Shown here: piece by piece, positions 1 through 12,480 of the stretch
How the letters are laid out: each line of letters opens with the position of its first letter
Numbering within the stretch: position 1 is the stretch's first letter
Source of the DNA: Balaenoptera acutorostrata
Lineage: Eukaryota > Chordata > Mammalia > Artiodactyla > Balaenopteridae
Length of the DNA: 64,000 nucleotides
Assembly: GCF_949987535.1 (NCBI RefSeq)
Contig: NW_026646039.1
Coordinates: 62,001 to 126,000, forward strand
Reading direction: 5' to 3'
Made by a program: the position numbers and the translations under genes
The notes under the pieces: model-generated
The model's database searches: none
What the model was told of the DNA's origin: nothing
Seen by the model: the letters and a program-made list of their open reading frames with translations, nothing else

Positions 1-29
1 CCTCACCCTAACCCTAACCCTAACCCTAA
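1..29 (+). repeat. Partial telomere-like tail at the left window edge
   Basis: Only the last hexamers of a monomer are present: CCTCA followed by four CCCTAA units, directly before GCTACCC at 30. The array therefore extends to the left of the window. Confidence 0.95.
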
Positions 30-2125
30 GCTACCCTTGACTGCTTCTGCCTCCAATAGATTTCCTAAGCACTAGTGTTTTAAGGAACAGGTTAAAAAGA
101 GAATCCTAATGTGATTTCTTGATAATATGTGTGTTCCTTATCTTCTCCTCGTGTCTAAACTCTTCTCCATGGCTGGACCCCCAAATAATATTCCTATACG
201 TGCTAAGGGGTATCTAGAGAGTGGGATAGGTTTATTAAATACCCTCACCCTAACGCGTACCCTAACCCTAACCGCTACCCTAACCCTAGCGCGTACCCTA
301 ATCCTAACCCGTACCCTAAACCGAGCCCTAACCCTAACACTAACCCTAAATCTAACCCTAACCCATACCCTACGCCCTACCCGAACCCCTCCCCGAACCC
401 TTACCCTAAGCCGTACCCTAATCTCACCCTAACCCTAACCCTAACCCTAAGCTACCCTTGACTGCTTCTGCCTCCAATAGATTTCCTAAGCACTAGTGTT
501 TTAAGGAACAGGTTAAAAAGAGAATCCTAATGTGATTTCTTGATAATGGGTGTGTTCCTTATCTTCTCCTCGTGTCTAAACTCTTCTCCATGGCTGGACC
601 CCCAAATAATATTCCTTTACGTGCTAAGGGGTATCTAGAGAGTGGGATAGGTTTAATAACTACCCTCACCCTAACGCGTACCCTAACCCTAACCCCTACC
701 CTAACCCTAACGCGTACCCTAATCCTGACCCGTACCCTAAACCGAGCCCTAACCCTAATCCTAGCCGTAACGCTAACCCTAACCCATACCCTACGCCCTA
801 CCCAAACCCCTCCCCGAAACCGTACCCTAAGCCGTACCCTAACCCTCACCCTAACCCTAACCCTAACCCTAAGCTACCCTTGACTGCTTCTTCCTCCAAT
901 AGATTTCCTAAGCACTAGTGTTTTAAGGAACAGGTTAAAAAGAGAATCCTAATGTGATTTCGTGATAATGGGTGTGTTCCTTATCTTCTCCTAGTGTCTA
1001 AACTCTTCTCCATGGCTGGACCCCCAAGAATATTCCTGTACGTGCTAAGGGGTATCTAGAGAGTGGGATAGGTTTAAAAACTAACCTCACCCTATCGCAT
1101 ACCCTAACCCTAACCCCTACCCTAACCCTAACGCGTACCCTAATCCTAACCCGTACCCTAAACCGAGCCCTAACCCTAACACTAACCCTAACCCTAACCC
1201 TAACCCATAGCCTACGCCCTACCCGAACCACTCCCCGAACCCGTACCCTAAGCCGTACCCTAACGCTCACCCTAACCCTAACCCTAACCCTAAGCTACCC
1301 TTGACTGCTTCTGCCTCCAATAGATTTCCTAAGCACTAGTGTTTTAAGGAACAGGTTAAAAAGAGAATCCTAATGTGATTTCTTGATAATGTGTGTGTTC
1401 CTTATCTTCTCCTCGTGTCTAAACTCTTCTCCATGCCTGGACCCCCAAATAATATTCCTTTACGTGCTAAGGGGTATCTGGATAGTGGGATAGGTTTAAT
1501 AACTACCCTCACCCTAATGCGTACCCTAACCCTAACCCCTACCCTAACCCTAACGCATACCCTAATCCTAACCCGTACCCTAAACCGAGCCCAAACCCTA
1601 ACACTAGCCCTAACCCTAACCCTAACTCATACCCTCCGCCCTACCCGAACCCCTCCCCGAACCCGTATCGTAAGCCGTACCCTAACCCTCACCCTAACCC
1701 TAACCCTAACCCTAAGCTACCCTTGACGGCTTCTGCCTCCAATAGATTTCCTAAGCACTAGTGTTTTAAGGAACTGGTTAAAAAGAGAATCCTAATGTGA
1801 TTTCTTGATAATGGGTGTGTTCCTTATCTTCTCCTAGTGTCTAAACTCTTCCCCATGGCTGGACCCCCAAATAATATTCCTTTACGTGCTAAGGGGTATC
1901 TAGAGAGTGGGATAGGTTTAATAACTACCCTCACCCTAAAGCGTACCCTAACCCTAACCACTACCCTAACACTAACGCGTACCCTAATCCTAACCCGTAC
2001 CCTAAACCGACCCCTAACCCTTACCCTAACCCTAACCAATACCCTCCGCCCTACCCGAACCCCTCCCCAAACCCGTACCCTAAGCCGTACCCTAACCCTC
2101 ACCCTAACCCTAACCCTAACCCTAA
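30..2125 (+). repeat. Five divergent leading monomers
   Basis: Monomers start at 30, 451, 873, 1294 and 1716. They show no clear higher-order partner in order, though single copies resemble others. The first (421 bp) combines a J1-like front (CCTATACGTG, TTATTAAATACC) with a J2-like end (AAATCTAACC, then TAATCTCACC lacking one base). The monomer at 873 is 421 bp, with CCCCCAAGAATATT replacing the usual block. The monomer at 1716 is 410 bp because two hexamers are missing between ACCGAC and CCAATA. Confidence 0.9.
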
Positions 2126-4663
2126 GCTACCCTTGACTGCTTCTGCCTCCAATAGATTTCCTAAGCACTAGTGTTTTAAGGAACAGGTTAAAAAGAGAAT
2201 CCTAATGTGATTTCTTGATAATGGGTGTGTTCCTTATCTTCTCCTCGTGTCTAAACTCTTCTCCATGCCTGGACCCCCAAATAATATTCCTTTACGTGCT
2301 AAGGGGTATCTAGAGAGTGGGATAGGTTTAATAACTACCCTCACCCTAATGCGTACCCTAACCCTAACCCCTACCCTAACCCTAACGCGTACCCTAATCC
2401 TAACCCGTACCCTAAACCGAGCCCTAACCCTAACACTAACCCTAACCCTAACCCTAACCCATACCCTACGCCCTACCCGAACCCCTCCCCGAACCCGTAC
2501 CCTAAGCCGTACCCTAACCCTCACCCTAAACCTAACCCTAACCCTAACCCTAAGCTACCCTTGACGGCTTCTGCCTCCAATAGATTTCCTTAGCACTAGT
2601 GTTTTAAGGAACAGGTTAAAAAGAGAATCCTAATGTGATTTCTTGATAATGGGTGTGTTCCTTATCTTCTCCTAGTGTCTAAACTCTTCTCCATGGCTGG
2701 ACCCCCAAATAATATTCCTTTACGTGCTAAGGGGTATCTAGAGAGTGGGATAGGTTTAATAACTAACCTCACCCTATCGCGTACCCTAACCCTAACACCT
2801 ACCCTAACACTAACGCGTACCCTAATCCTAACCCGTACCCTAAACCGAGCCCTAACCCTAACACTAACCCTAACCCTAACCCTAACCCATACCCTACGCC
2901 CTACCCGAACCCCTCCCCGAACCCGTACCCTAAGCCATACCCTATCCCTCACCCTAACCCTAAACCTAACCCTAAGCTACCCTTGACTGCTTCTGCCTCC
3001 AATAGATTTCCTAAGCACTAGTGTTTTAAGGAACAGGTTAAAAAGAGAATCCTAATGTGATTTCTTGATAATGGGTGTGTTCCTTATCTTCTGCTCGTGT
3101 CTAAACTCTTCTCCATGGCAGGACCCCCAAATAATATTCCTTTACGTGCTAAGGGGTATCTAGAGAGTGTGATAGGTTTAATAACTACCCTCACCCTAAC
3201 ACGTACCCTAACCCTAACCCCTACCCTAACCCTAATGCGTTCCCTAATCCTAACCCGTACCCTAAACCGAGCCCTAACCCTAACACTAACCCTAACCCTA
3301 ACCCTAACCCATACCCTACGCCCTACCCGAACCCCTCCCCGAACCCGTACCCTAAGCCATACCGTAGCCCTCACCCTAACCCTAACCCTAACCCTAAGCT
3401 ACCCTTGACTGCTTCTGCCTCCAATAGATTTCCTAAGCACTAGTGTTTTAAGGAACAGGTTAAAAAGAGAATCCTAATGTGATTCCGTGATAATGGGTGT
3501 GTTCCTTATCTTCTCCTAGTGTCTAAACTCTTCTCCATGGCTGGACCCCCAAATAATATTCCTATACGTGCTAAGGGGTATCTAGAGAGTGGGATAGGTT
3601 TATTAAATACCCTCACCCTAACGCGTACCCTAACCCTAACCGCTACCCTAACCCTAGCGCGTACCCTAATCCTAACCCGTACCCTAAACCGAGTCCTAAC
3701 CCTAACACTAGCCCTAACCCTAACCCTAACCCATACCCTACGCCCTACCCGAACCCCTCCCCGAACCCGTACCCTAAGCCGTACCCTAACCCTCACCCTA
3801 ACCCTAACCCTAACCCTAAGCTACCCTTGACTGCTTCTGCCTCCAATACATTTCCTAAGCACTAGTGTTTTAAGGAACAGGTTAAAAAGAGAATCCTAAT
3901 GTGATTTCTTGATAATGGGTGTGTTCCTTATCTTCTCCTCGTGTCTAAACTCTTCTCCATTCCTGGACCCCCAAATAATAGTCCTTTACGTGCTAAGGGG
4001 TATCTAGAGAGTGTGATAGGTTTAATAACAACCCCCACCCTAATGCGTACCCTAACCCTAACCCCTATCCTAACCCTAACGCGTACCCTAATCCTAACCC
4101 GTACCCTAAACCTTGCCCTAACCCTAACACTAACCCTAACCCTAACCCTAACCCATACCCTACGCCCTACCCGAACCCCTCCCCGAACCCGTACCGTAAG
4201 CCATACCCTAACCCTCACCCTAAGCCTAACCCTAACCCTAAGCTACCCTTGACTGCTTCTGCCTCCAATAGATTTCCTAAGCACTAGTGTTTTAAGGAAC
4301 AGGTTAAAAAGAGAATCCTAATGTGATTTCTTGATAATGGGTGTGTTCCTTATCTTCTCCTAGTGTCTAAACTCTGCTCCATGGCTGGACCCCCAAATAA
4401 TATTCCTTTACGTGCTAAGGGGTATCTAGAGAGTGGGATAGGTTTAATAACTACCCTCACCCTAACGCGTACACTAACCCTAACCACTACCCTAACCCTA
4501 ATGCGTACCCTAATCCTAACCTGTACCCTAAACCGAGCCCTAACCCTAACACTAACCCTAACCCTAACCCTAACCCATACCCTACGCCCTACCCGAACCC
4601 CTCCCCGAACCCGTACCCTAAGCCGTACCCTAACCCTCACCCTAACCCTAACCCTAACCCTAA
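2126..4663 (+). repeat. Six-monomer tandem duplication, copy 1 (2538 bp)
   Basis: Monomers start at 2126 (428 bp), 2554, 2976, 3398, 3820 and 4242. Each has its counterpart exactly 2538 bp downstream, with the same private variants: TTTCCTTAGCACTAG, the CTATCGCGTACC front, CTTCTGCTCGTG, CAATACATTTCC and AACTCTGCTCC. By eye only a handful of substitutions separate the copies, so the duplication is recent. Confidence 0.93.
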
Positions 4664-7201
4664 GCTACCCTTGACTGCTTCTGCCTCCAATAGATTTCCT
4701 AAGCACTAGTGTTTTAAGGAACAGGTTAAAAAGAGAATCCTAATGTGATTTCTTGATAATGTGTGTGTTCCTTATCTTCTCCTCGTGTCTAAACTCTTCT
4801 CCATGCCTGGACCCCCAAATAATATTCCTTTACGTGCTAAGGGGTATCTAGAGAGTGGGATAGGTTTAATAACTACCCTCACCCTAATGCGTACCCTAAC
4901 CCTAACCCCTACCCTAACCCTAACGCGTACCCTAATCCTAACCCGTACCCTAAACCGAGCCCTAACCCTAACACTAACCCTAACCCTAACCCTAACCCAT
5001 ACCCTACGCCCTACCCGAACCCCTCCCCGAACCCGTACCCTAAGCCGTACCCTAACCCTCACCCTAAACCTAACCCTAACCCTAACCCTAAGCTACCCTT
5101 GACGGCTTCTGCCTCCAATAGATTTCCTTAGCACTAGTGTTTTAAGGAACAGGTTAAAAAGAGAATCCTAATGTGATTTCTTGATAATGGGTGTGTTCCT
5201 TATCTTCTCCTAGTGTCTAAACTCTTCTCCATGGCTGGACCCCCAAATAATATTCCTTTACGTGCTAAGGGGTATCTAGAGAGTGGGATAGGTTTAATAA
5301 CTAACCTCACCCTATCGCGTACCCTAACCCTAACACCTACCCTAACACTAACGCGTACCCTAATCCTAACCCGTACCCTAAACCGAGCCCTAACCCTAAC
5401 ACTAACCCTAACCCTAACCCTAACCCATACCCTACGCCCTACCCGAACCCCTCCCCGAACCCGTACCCTAAGCCATACCCTATCCCTCACCCTAACCCTA
5501 AACCTAACCCTAAGCTACCCTTGACTGCTTCTGCCTCCAATAGATTTCCTAAGCACTAGTGTTTTAAGGAACAGGTTAAAAAGAGAATCCTAATGTGATT
5601 TCTTGATAATGGGTGTGTTCCTTATCTTCTGCTCGTGTCTAAACTCTTCTCCATGGCAGGACCCCCAAATAATATTCCTTTACGTGCTAAGGGGTATCTA
5701 GAGAGTGTGATAGGTTTAATAACTACCCTCACCCTAACACGTACCCTAACCCTAACCCCTACCCTAACCCTAATGCGTTCCCTAATCCTAACCCGTACCC
5801 TAAACCGAGCCCTAACCCTAACACTAACCCTAACCCTAACCCTAACCCATACCCTACGCCCTACCCGAACCCCTCCCCGAACCCGTACCCTAAGCCATAC
5901 CGTAGCCCTCACCCTAACCCTAACCCTAACCCTAAGCTACCCTTGACTGCTTCTGCCTCCAATAGATTTCCTAAGCACTAGTGTTTTAAGGAACAGGTTA
6001 AAAAGAGAATCCTAATGTGATTCCGTGATAATGGGTGTGTTCCTTATCTTCTCCTAGTGTCTAAACTCTTCTCCATGGCTGGACCCCCAAATAATATTCC
6101 TATACGTGCTAAGGGGTATCTAGAGAGTGGGATAGGTTTATTAAATACCCTCACCCTAACGCGTACCCTAACCCTAACCGCTACCCTAACCCTAGCGCGT
6201 ACCCTAATCCTAACCCGTACCCTAAACCGAGTCCTAACCCTAACACTAGCCCTAACCCTAACCCTAACCCATACCCTACGCCCTACCCGAACCCCTCCCC
6301 GAACCCGTACCCTAAGCCGTACCCTAACCCTCACCCTAACCCTAACCCTAACCCTAAGCTACCCTTGACTGCTTCTGCCTCCAATACATTTCCTAAGCAC
6401 TAGTGTTTTAAGGAACAGGTTAAAAAGAGAATCCTAATGTGATTTCTTGATAATGGGTGTGTTCCTTATCTTCTCCTCGTGTCTAAACTCTTCTCCATTC
6501 CTGGACCCCCAAATAATAGTCCTTTACGTGCTAAGGGGTATCTAGAGAGTGTGATAGGTTTAATAACAACCCCCACCCTAATGCGTACCCTAACCCTAAC
6601 CCCTATCCTAACCCTAACGCGTACCCTAATCCTAACCCGTACCCTAAACCTTGCCCTAACCCTAACACTAACCCTAACCCTAACCCTAACCCATACCCTA
6701 CGCCCTACCCGAACCCCTCCCCGAACCCGTACCGTAAGCCATACCCTAACCCTCACCCTAAGCCTAACCCTAACCCTAAGCTACCCTTGACTGCTTCTGC
6801 CTCCAATAGATTTCCTAAGCACTAGTGTTTTAAGGAACAGGTTAAAAAGAGAATCCTAATGTGATTTCTTGATAATGGGTGTGTTCCTTATCTTCTCCTA
6901 GTGTCTAAACTCTGCTCCATGGCTGGACCCCCAAATAATATTCCTTTACGTGCTAAGGGGTATCTAGAGAGTGGGATAGGTTTAATAACTACCCTCACCC
7001 TAACGCGTACACTAACCCTAACCACTACCCTAACCCTAATGCGTACCCTAATCCTAACCTGTACCCTAAACCGAGCCCTAACCCTAACACTAACCCTAAC
7101 CCTAACCCTAACCCATACCCTACGCCCTACCCGAACCCCTCCCCGAACCCGTACCCTAAGCCGTACCCTAACCCTCACCCTAACCCTAACCCTAAACCTA
7201 A
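4664..7201 (+). repeat. Six-monomer tandem duplication, copy 2 (2538 bp)
   Basis: This is the second copy of the block at 2126-4663, with monomers at 4664 (428 bp), 5092, 5514, 5936, 6358 and 6780. The first monomer has ATAATGTGTGTG where copy 1 has ATAATGGGTGTG. The match weakens in the last monomer's tail, which ends AAACCTAAGCTACC and leads into TGACGGC, AAGAACTAG and ACATGTT. That tail is shared instead with the monomer at 11425, so the 6780 copy is also the start of the next duplicated segment. Confidence 0.93.
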
Positions 7202-9311
7202 GCTACCCTTGACGGCTTCTGCCTCCAATAGATTTCCTAAGAACTAGTGTTTTAAGGAACATGTTAAAAAGAGAATCCTAATGTGATTTCTTGATAATGG
7301 GTGTGTTCCTTATCTTCTCCTCGTGTCTAAACTCTTCTCCATGGCTGGACCCCCAAATAATATTCCTTTATGTGCTAAGGGGTATCTAGAGATTGTGATA
7401 GGTTTAATAACTACCCTCACCCTAACACGTACCCTAACCCTAACCCCTACCCTAACCCTAACGCATTCCCTAATCCTAACCCGTACCCTAAACCGAGCCC
7501 TAACCCTAACACTAACCCTAACCCTAACCCTAACCCATACCTTATGCCCTACCCGAACCCCTCCCCGAACCCGTACCCTAAGCCATACCCTAGCCCTCAC
7601 CCTAACCCTAACCCTAACCCTAAGCTACCCTTGACTGCTTCTGCCTCCAATAGATTTCCTAAGCACTAGTGTTTTAAGGAACAGGTTAAAAAGAGAATCC
7701 TAATGTGATTTCTTGATAATGGGTGTGTTCCTTATCTTCTCCTCGTGTCTAAACTCTTCTCCATGGCTGGACCCCCAAATAATATTCCTTTACGTGATAA
7801 GGGGTATCTAGAGAGTGGGATAGGTTTAATAACTACCCTCACCCTAACGCGTACCCTAACCCTAACCCCTACCCTAACCCTAACGCGTACCCTAATCCTA
7901 ACCCGTACCCTAAACCGAGCCCTAACCCTAACACTAGCCCTAACCCTAACCCTAACCCATACCCTACGCCCTACCCGAACCCCTCCCCGAAAGCGTACCC
8001 TAAGCCGTACCCTAACCCTCACCCTAACCCTAACCCTAACCCTAAGCTACCCTTGACTGCTTCTGCCTCCAATAGATTTCCTAAGCACTAGTGTTTTAAG
8101 GAACAGTTTAAAAAGAGAATCATATTGTGATTTCTTGATAATGGGTGTGTTCCTTATCTTCTCCTAGTGTCTAAACCCTTCTCCATGGCTGGACGCCCAA
8201 ATAATATTCCTTTACGTGCTATGGGGTATCTAGAGAGTGGGATAGGTTTAATAACTACCCTCACCTTAAAGCGTACCCTAACCCTAACCCCTACCCTAAC
8301 ACTAACGCGTACCCTAATCCAAACCCGTACCCTAAACCGAGCCCTAACCCTAACACTAACCCTAACCCTAACTCTAACCCATACCCTACGCCCTACCTGA
8401 ACCCCTCCCCGAACCCGTACCCTAAGCCGTACCCTAACCCTCACCCTAACCCTAACCCTAACCCTAAGCTACCCTTGACGGCTTCTGCCTCCAATAGATT
8501 TCCTAAGCACTAGTGATTTAAGGAACAGGTTAAAAAGAGAATCCTAATGTGATTTCTTGATAATGGGTGTGTTCCTTATCTTCTCCTCGTATCTAAACTC
8601 TTCTCCATGGCTGGACCCCCAAATAATATTCCTTTACGTGCTAAGGGGTATCTAGAGAGTGGGATAGGTTTAATAACTACCCTCACCCTAACGCGTATCC
8701 TAACCCTAACCCCTACCCTAACCCTAACGAATACCCTAATCCTAACCCGTACCCTAAACCGAGCCCTAACCCTAACACTAGCCCTAACCCTAACCCTAAC
8801 CCATACCCTACGCCCTACCCGAACCCCTCCCCGAACCCGTACCCTAAGCCGTACCCTAACCCTCACCCTAACCCTAACCCTAACCCTAAGCTACCCTTGA
8901 CTGCTTCTGCCTCCAATAGATTTCCTAAGCACTAGTGTTTTAAGGAACAGGTTAAAAAGAGAATCCTAATGTGATTTCTTGATAATGGGTGTGTTCCTTA
9001 TCTTCTCCTCGTGTCTAAACTCTTCTCCAACGCTGGACCCCCAAATAATATTCCTTTACGTGCTAAGGGGTATCTAGAGAGTGTGATAGGTTTAATAACT
9101 ACCCCCACCCTAAAGCGTACCCTAACCCTAACCACTACCCTAACACTAACGCGTACCCTAATCCTAACCCGTACCCTAAACCGAGCCCTAACCCTAACAC
9201 TAACCCTAACCCTAACCCTAACCCATACCCTACGCCCTACCCGAACCCCTCCCCGAACCCGTACCCTAAGCCATACCCTAACCCTCACCGTAACCCTAAC
9301 CCTAACCCTAA
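6780..9311 (+). repeat. Six-monomer segment duplicated at offset 4645, copy 1
   Basis: Monomers start at 6780, 7202, 7624, 8046, 8468 and 8890. They match 11425-13962 in the same order, sharing rare variants: AACTCTGCTCC, AAGAACTAG, CTTTATGTGC with GAGATTGTG, GTGATAAGG, GGACGCCC with GTGCTATGG, and CTCGTATC. The match is lost toward the end of the sixth monomer, where copy 2 has an extra hexamer. The monomer at 8046 carries CCTACCTGAACC, an in-frame stop in what would otherwise be an open frame. Confidence 0.9.
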
Positions 9312-11424
9312 GCTACCCTTGACTTCTTCTGCCTCCAATAGATTTCCTAAGCACTAGTGTTTTAAGGAACAGGTTAAAAAGAGAATCCTAATGTGATTTC
9401 GTGATAATGGGTGTGTTCCTTATCTTCTCCTAGTGTCTAAACTCTTCTCCATGGCTGGACCCCCAATAATATTCCTGTACGTGTTAAGGGGTATCTAGAG
9501 AGTGGGATAGGTTTAATAACTACCCTCACCCTAACGCGTACACTAACCCTAACGCGTACCCTAATCCTAACCCGTACCCTAAACCGAGCCCTAACCCTAA
9601 CACTAACCCTAACCCTAACCCTAACCCATACCCTACGCCCTACCCGAACCCCTCCCCGAACCCGTACCCTAAGCCGTACCCTAACCCTCACCCTAAACCT
9701 AACCCTAACCCTAACCCTAAGCTACCCTTGACGGCTTCTGCCTCCAATAGATTTCCTAAGCACTAGTGTTTTAAGGAACAGGTTAAAAAGAGAATCCTAA
9801 TGTGATTTCGTGATAATGGGTGTGTTCCTTATCTTCTCCTCTTGTCTAAACGCTTCTCCATGGCTGGACCCCCAAATAATATTCCTTTACGTGCTAAGGG
9901 GTATCTAGAGAGTGGGATAGGTTTAATAACTACCCTCACCCTAACGCGTACCCTAACCCTAACCCCTACCCTAACCCTAACGCGTACCCTAATCCTAACC
10001 CGTACCCTAAACCGAGCCCTAACCCTAACACTAGCCCTAACCCTAACCCTAACCCATACCCTACGCCCTACCCGAACCCCTCCCCGAACCCGTACCCTAA
10101 GCCGTACCCTAACCCTCACCCTAACCCTAACCCTAACCCTAAGCTACCCTTGACTGCTTCTGCCTCCAATAGATTTCCTAAGCACTAGTGTTTTAAGGAA
10201 CAGGTTAAAAAGAGAATCCTAATGTGATTTCGTGATAATGGGTGTGTTCCTTATCTTCTCCTCGTGTCTAAACTCTTCTCCATGGCTGGACCCCCAAATA
10301 ATATTCCTTTACGTGCTAAGGGGTATCTAGAGAGTGGGATAGGTTTAATAACTACCCTCACCCTAACGCGTACCCTAACCCTAACCGCTACCCTAAACCT
10401 AACGAGTACCCTAATCCTAACCCGTACCCTAAACCGAGCCCTAACCCTAACACTAACCCTAAATCTAACCCTAACCCATACCCTACGCCCTACCCGAACC
10501 CCTCCCCGAACCCTTACCCTAAGCCGTACCCTAATCTCACCGTAACCCTAACCCTAACCCTAAGCTACCCTTGACTGCTTCTGGCTCCAATAGATTTCCT
10601 AAGCACTAGTGTTTTAAGGAACAGGTTAAAAAGAGAATCCTAATGTGATTCCGTGATAATGGGTGTGTTCCTTATCTTCTCCTAGTGTCTTAACTCTTCC
10701 CATGGCTGGACACCCAAATAATATTCCTATACGTGCTAAGGGGTATCTAGAGAGTGGGATAGGTTGAATAACTACCCTCACCCTAACGCGTACCCTAACC
10801 CTAACCGCTACCCTAACCCTAGCGCGTACCCTAATCCTAACCCGTACCCTAAACCGAGCCCTAAACCTAACACTAACTCTAACCCTAACACTAACTCTAA
10901 CCCTAACCCTAACCCATACCCTACGCCCTACCCGAACCCCTCCCTGAACCCGTACCCTAAACCGTACCCTAACCCTCACCCTAACCCTAACCCTAACCCT
11001 AAGCTACCCTTGACGGCTTCTGCCTCCAATAGATTTCCTAAGCACTAGTGTTTTAAGGAACAGGTTAAAAAGAGAATCCTAATGTGATTTCTTGATAATG
11101 GGTGTGTTCCTTATCTTCTCCTCGTGTCTAAACTCTTCTCCATGGCTGGACCCCCAAATAATATTCCTTTACGTGCTAAGGGGTATCTAGAGAGTGGGAT
11201 AGGTTTAATAACTACCCTCACCCTAACGCGTAGCCTAACCCTAACCGCTACGCTAACCCTAACGAGTACCCTAATCCTAACCCGTACCCTAAACCGAGTC
11301 CTAACCCTAACACTAGCCCTAACCCTAACCCTAACCCATACCCTACGCCCTACCCGAACCCCTCCCCGAACCCGTACCCTAAGCCGTACCCTAACCCTCA
11401 CCCTAACCCTAACCCTAACCCTAA
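9312..11424 (+). repeat. Five-monomer segment with a deleted copy and a J2-J3 pair
   Basis: Monomers start at 9312 (409 bp), 9721, 10143 (421 bp), 10564 (439 bp) and 11003. The 9312 copy lost one 18-bp subunit and one A, and gained a terminal hexamer. 9721 carries CTTGTCTAAACGC, a marker otherwise seen only at 14807. 10143 and 10564 are the first linked J2-J3 pair. The block from 9721 to about 11290 recurs 5086 bp downstream. Confidence 0.88.
10871..10906 (+). repeat. 18-bp internal duplication diagnostic of J3
   Basis: Two adjacent 18-bp units, each made of CACTAA, CTCTAA and CCCTAA, occupy 10871-10888 and 10889-10906 and lengthen the monomer to 439-442 bp. The same insertion is in the J3 copies at 15650, 19451, 22408, 23269, 29194, 41811, 44780, 47647, 50581, 55222 and 58191, and in the back half of the chimeric monomer at 60314. 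One origin followed by amplification is the simplest reading. Confidence 0.93.
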
Positions 11425-12268
11425 GCTACCCTTGACTGCTTCTGCCTCCAATAGATTTCCTAAGCACTAGTGTTTTAAGGAACAGGTTAAAAAGAGAATC
11501 CTAATGTGATTTCTTGATAATGGGTGTGTTCCTTATCTTCTCCTAGTGTCTAAACTCTGCTCCATGGCTGGACCCCCAAATAATATTCCTTTACGTGCTA
11601 AGGGGTATCTAGAGAGTGGGATAGGTTTAATAACTACCCTCACCCTAACGCGTACACTAACCCTAACCACTACCCTAACCCTAATGCGTACCCTAATCCT
11701 AACCTGTACCCTAAACCGAGCCCTAACCCTAACACTAACCCTAACCCTAACCCTAACCCATACCCTACGCCCTACCCGAACCCCTCCCCGAACCCGTACC
11801 CTAAGCCGTACCCTAACCCTCACCCTAACCCTAACCCTAAACCTAAGCTACCCTTGACGGCTTCTGCCTCCAATAGATTTCCTAAGAACTAGTGTTTTAA
11901 GGAACATGTTAAAAAGAGAATCCTAATGTGATTTCTTGATAATGGGTGTGTTCCTTATCTTCTCCTCGTGTCTAAACTCTTCTCCATGGCTGGACCCCCA
12001 AATAATATTCCTTTATGTGCTAAGGGGTATCTAGAGATTGTGATAGGTTTAATAACTACCCTCACCCTAACACGTACCCTAACCCTAACCCCTACCCTAA
12101 CCCTAACGCATTCCCTAATCCTAACCCGTACCCTAAACCGAGCCCTAACCCTAACACTAACCCTAACCCTAACCCTAACCCATACCCTATGCCCTACCCG
12201 AACCCCTCCCCGAACCCGTACCCTAAGCCATACCCTAGCCCTCACCCTAACCCTAACCCTAACCCTAA

Positions 12269-12480
12269 GCTACCCTTGACTGCTTCTGCCTCCAATAGAT
12301 TTCCTAAGCACTAGTGTTTTAAGGAACAGGTTAAAAAGAGAATCCTAATGTGATTTCTTGATAATGGGTGTGTTCCTTATCTTCTCCTCGTGTCTAAACT
12401 CTTCTCCATGGCTGGACCCCCAAATAATATTCCTTTACGTGATAAGGGGTATCTAGAGAGTGGGATAGGTTTAATAACTA
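12269..12480 (+). repeat. Non-telomeric half of the monomer (212 bp), reference copy
   Basis: This half is A+T-richer than its partner and contains a pyrimidine-rich stretch around TTCCTTATCTTCTCC. It holds several short palindromes that recur in nearly every copy: CACTAGTG, CCATGG and TCTAGA. Its length is almost invariant across the window; the differences seen are single bases, mainly CCCCCAATAAT versus CCCCCAAATAAT. Linked substitutions define haplotypes, for example CAGGTT with ATCCTA, CAGTTT with ATCATA or ATCACA, and CATGTT with ATCCTA. I do not recognise it as any known gene, tRNA-derived SINE or transposon end. A database search was not possible here. Confidence 0.9.

Noticed and set aside
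1..29. True chromosome-end telomere at the left edge
   Set aside because: Only four perfect CCCTAA units are present, the same number as at the end of nearly every monomer. No long perfect telomere run exists in the window.
2126..7201. Pure assembly duplication as the explanation of all higher-order repeats
   Set aside because: Copies differ by scattered substitutions and by distinct indels, and offsets vary (2538, 4645, 2954, 2969, 9718, 13411 bp). This is more consistent with real unequal exchange, although individual joins remain to be confirmed by reads.
12269..12480. tRNA-derived SINE, 5S or other RNA gene in the unique half
   Set aside because: I found no convincing A-box and B-box pair, no cloverleaf and no terminal T run suited to RNA polymerase III.
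12269..12480. CENP-B box or other centromere-protein site
   Set aside because: No match to the conserved core of the CENP-B box was seen in the monomer, so centromere function has no sequence support here.
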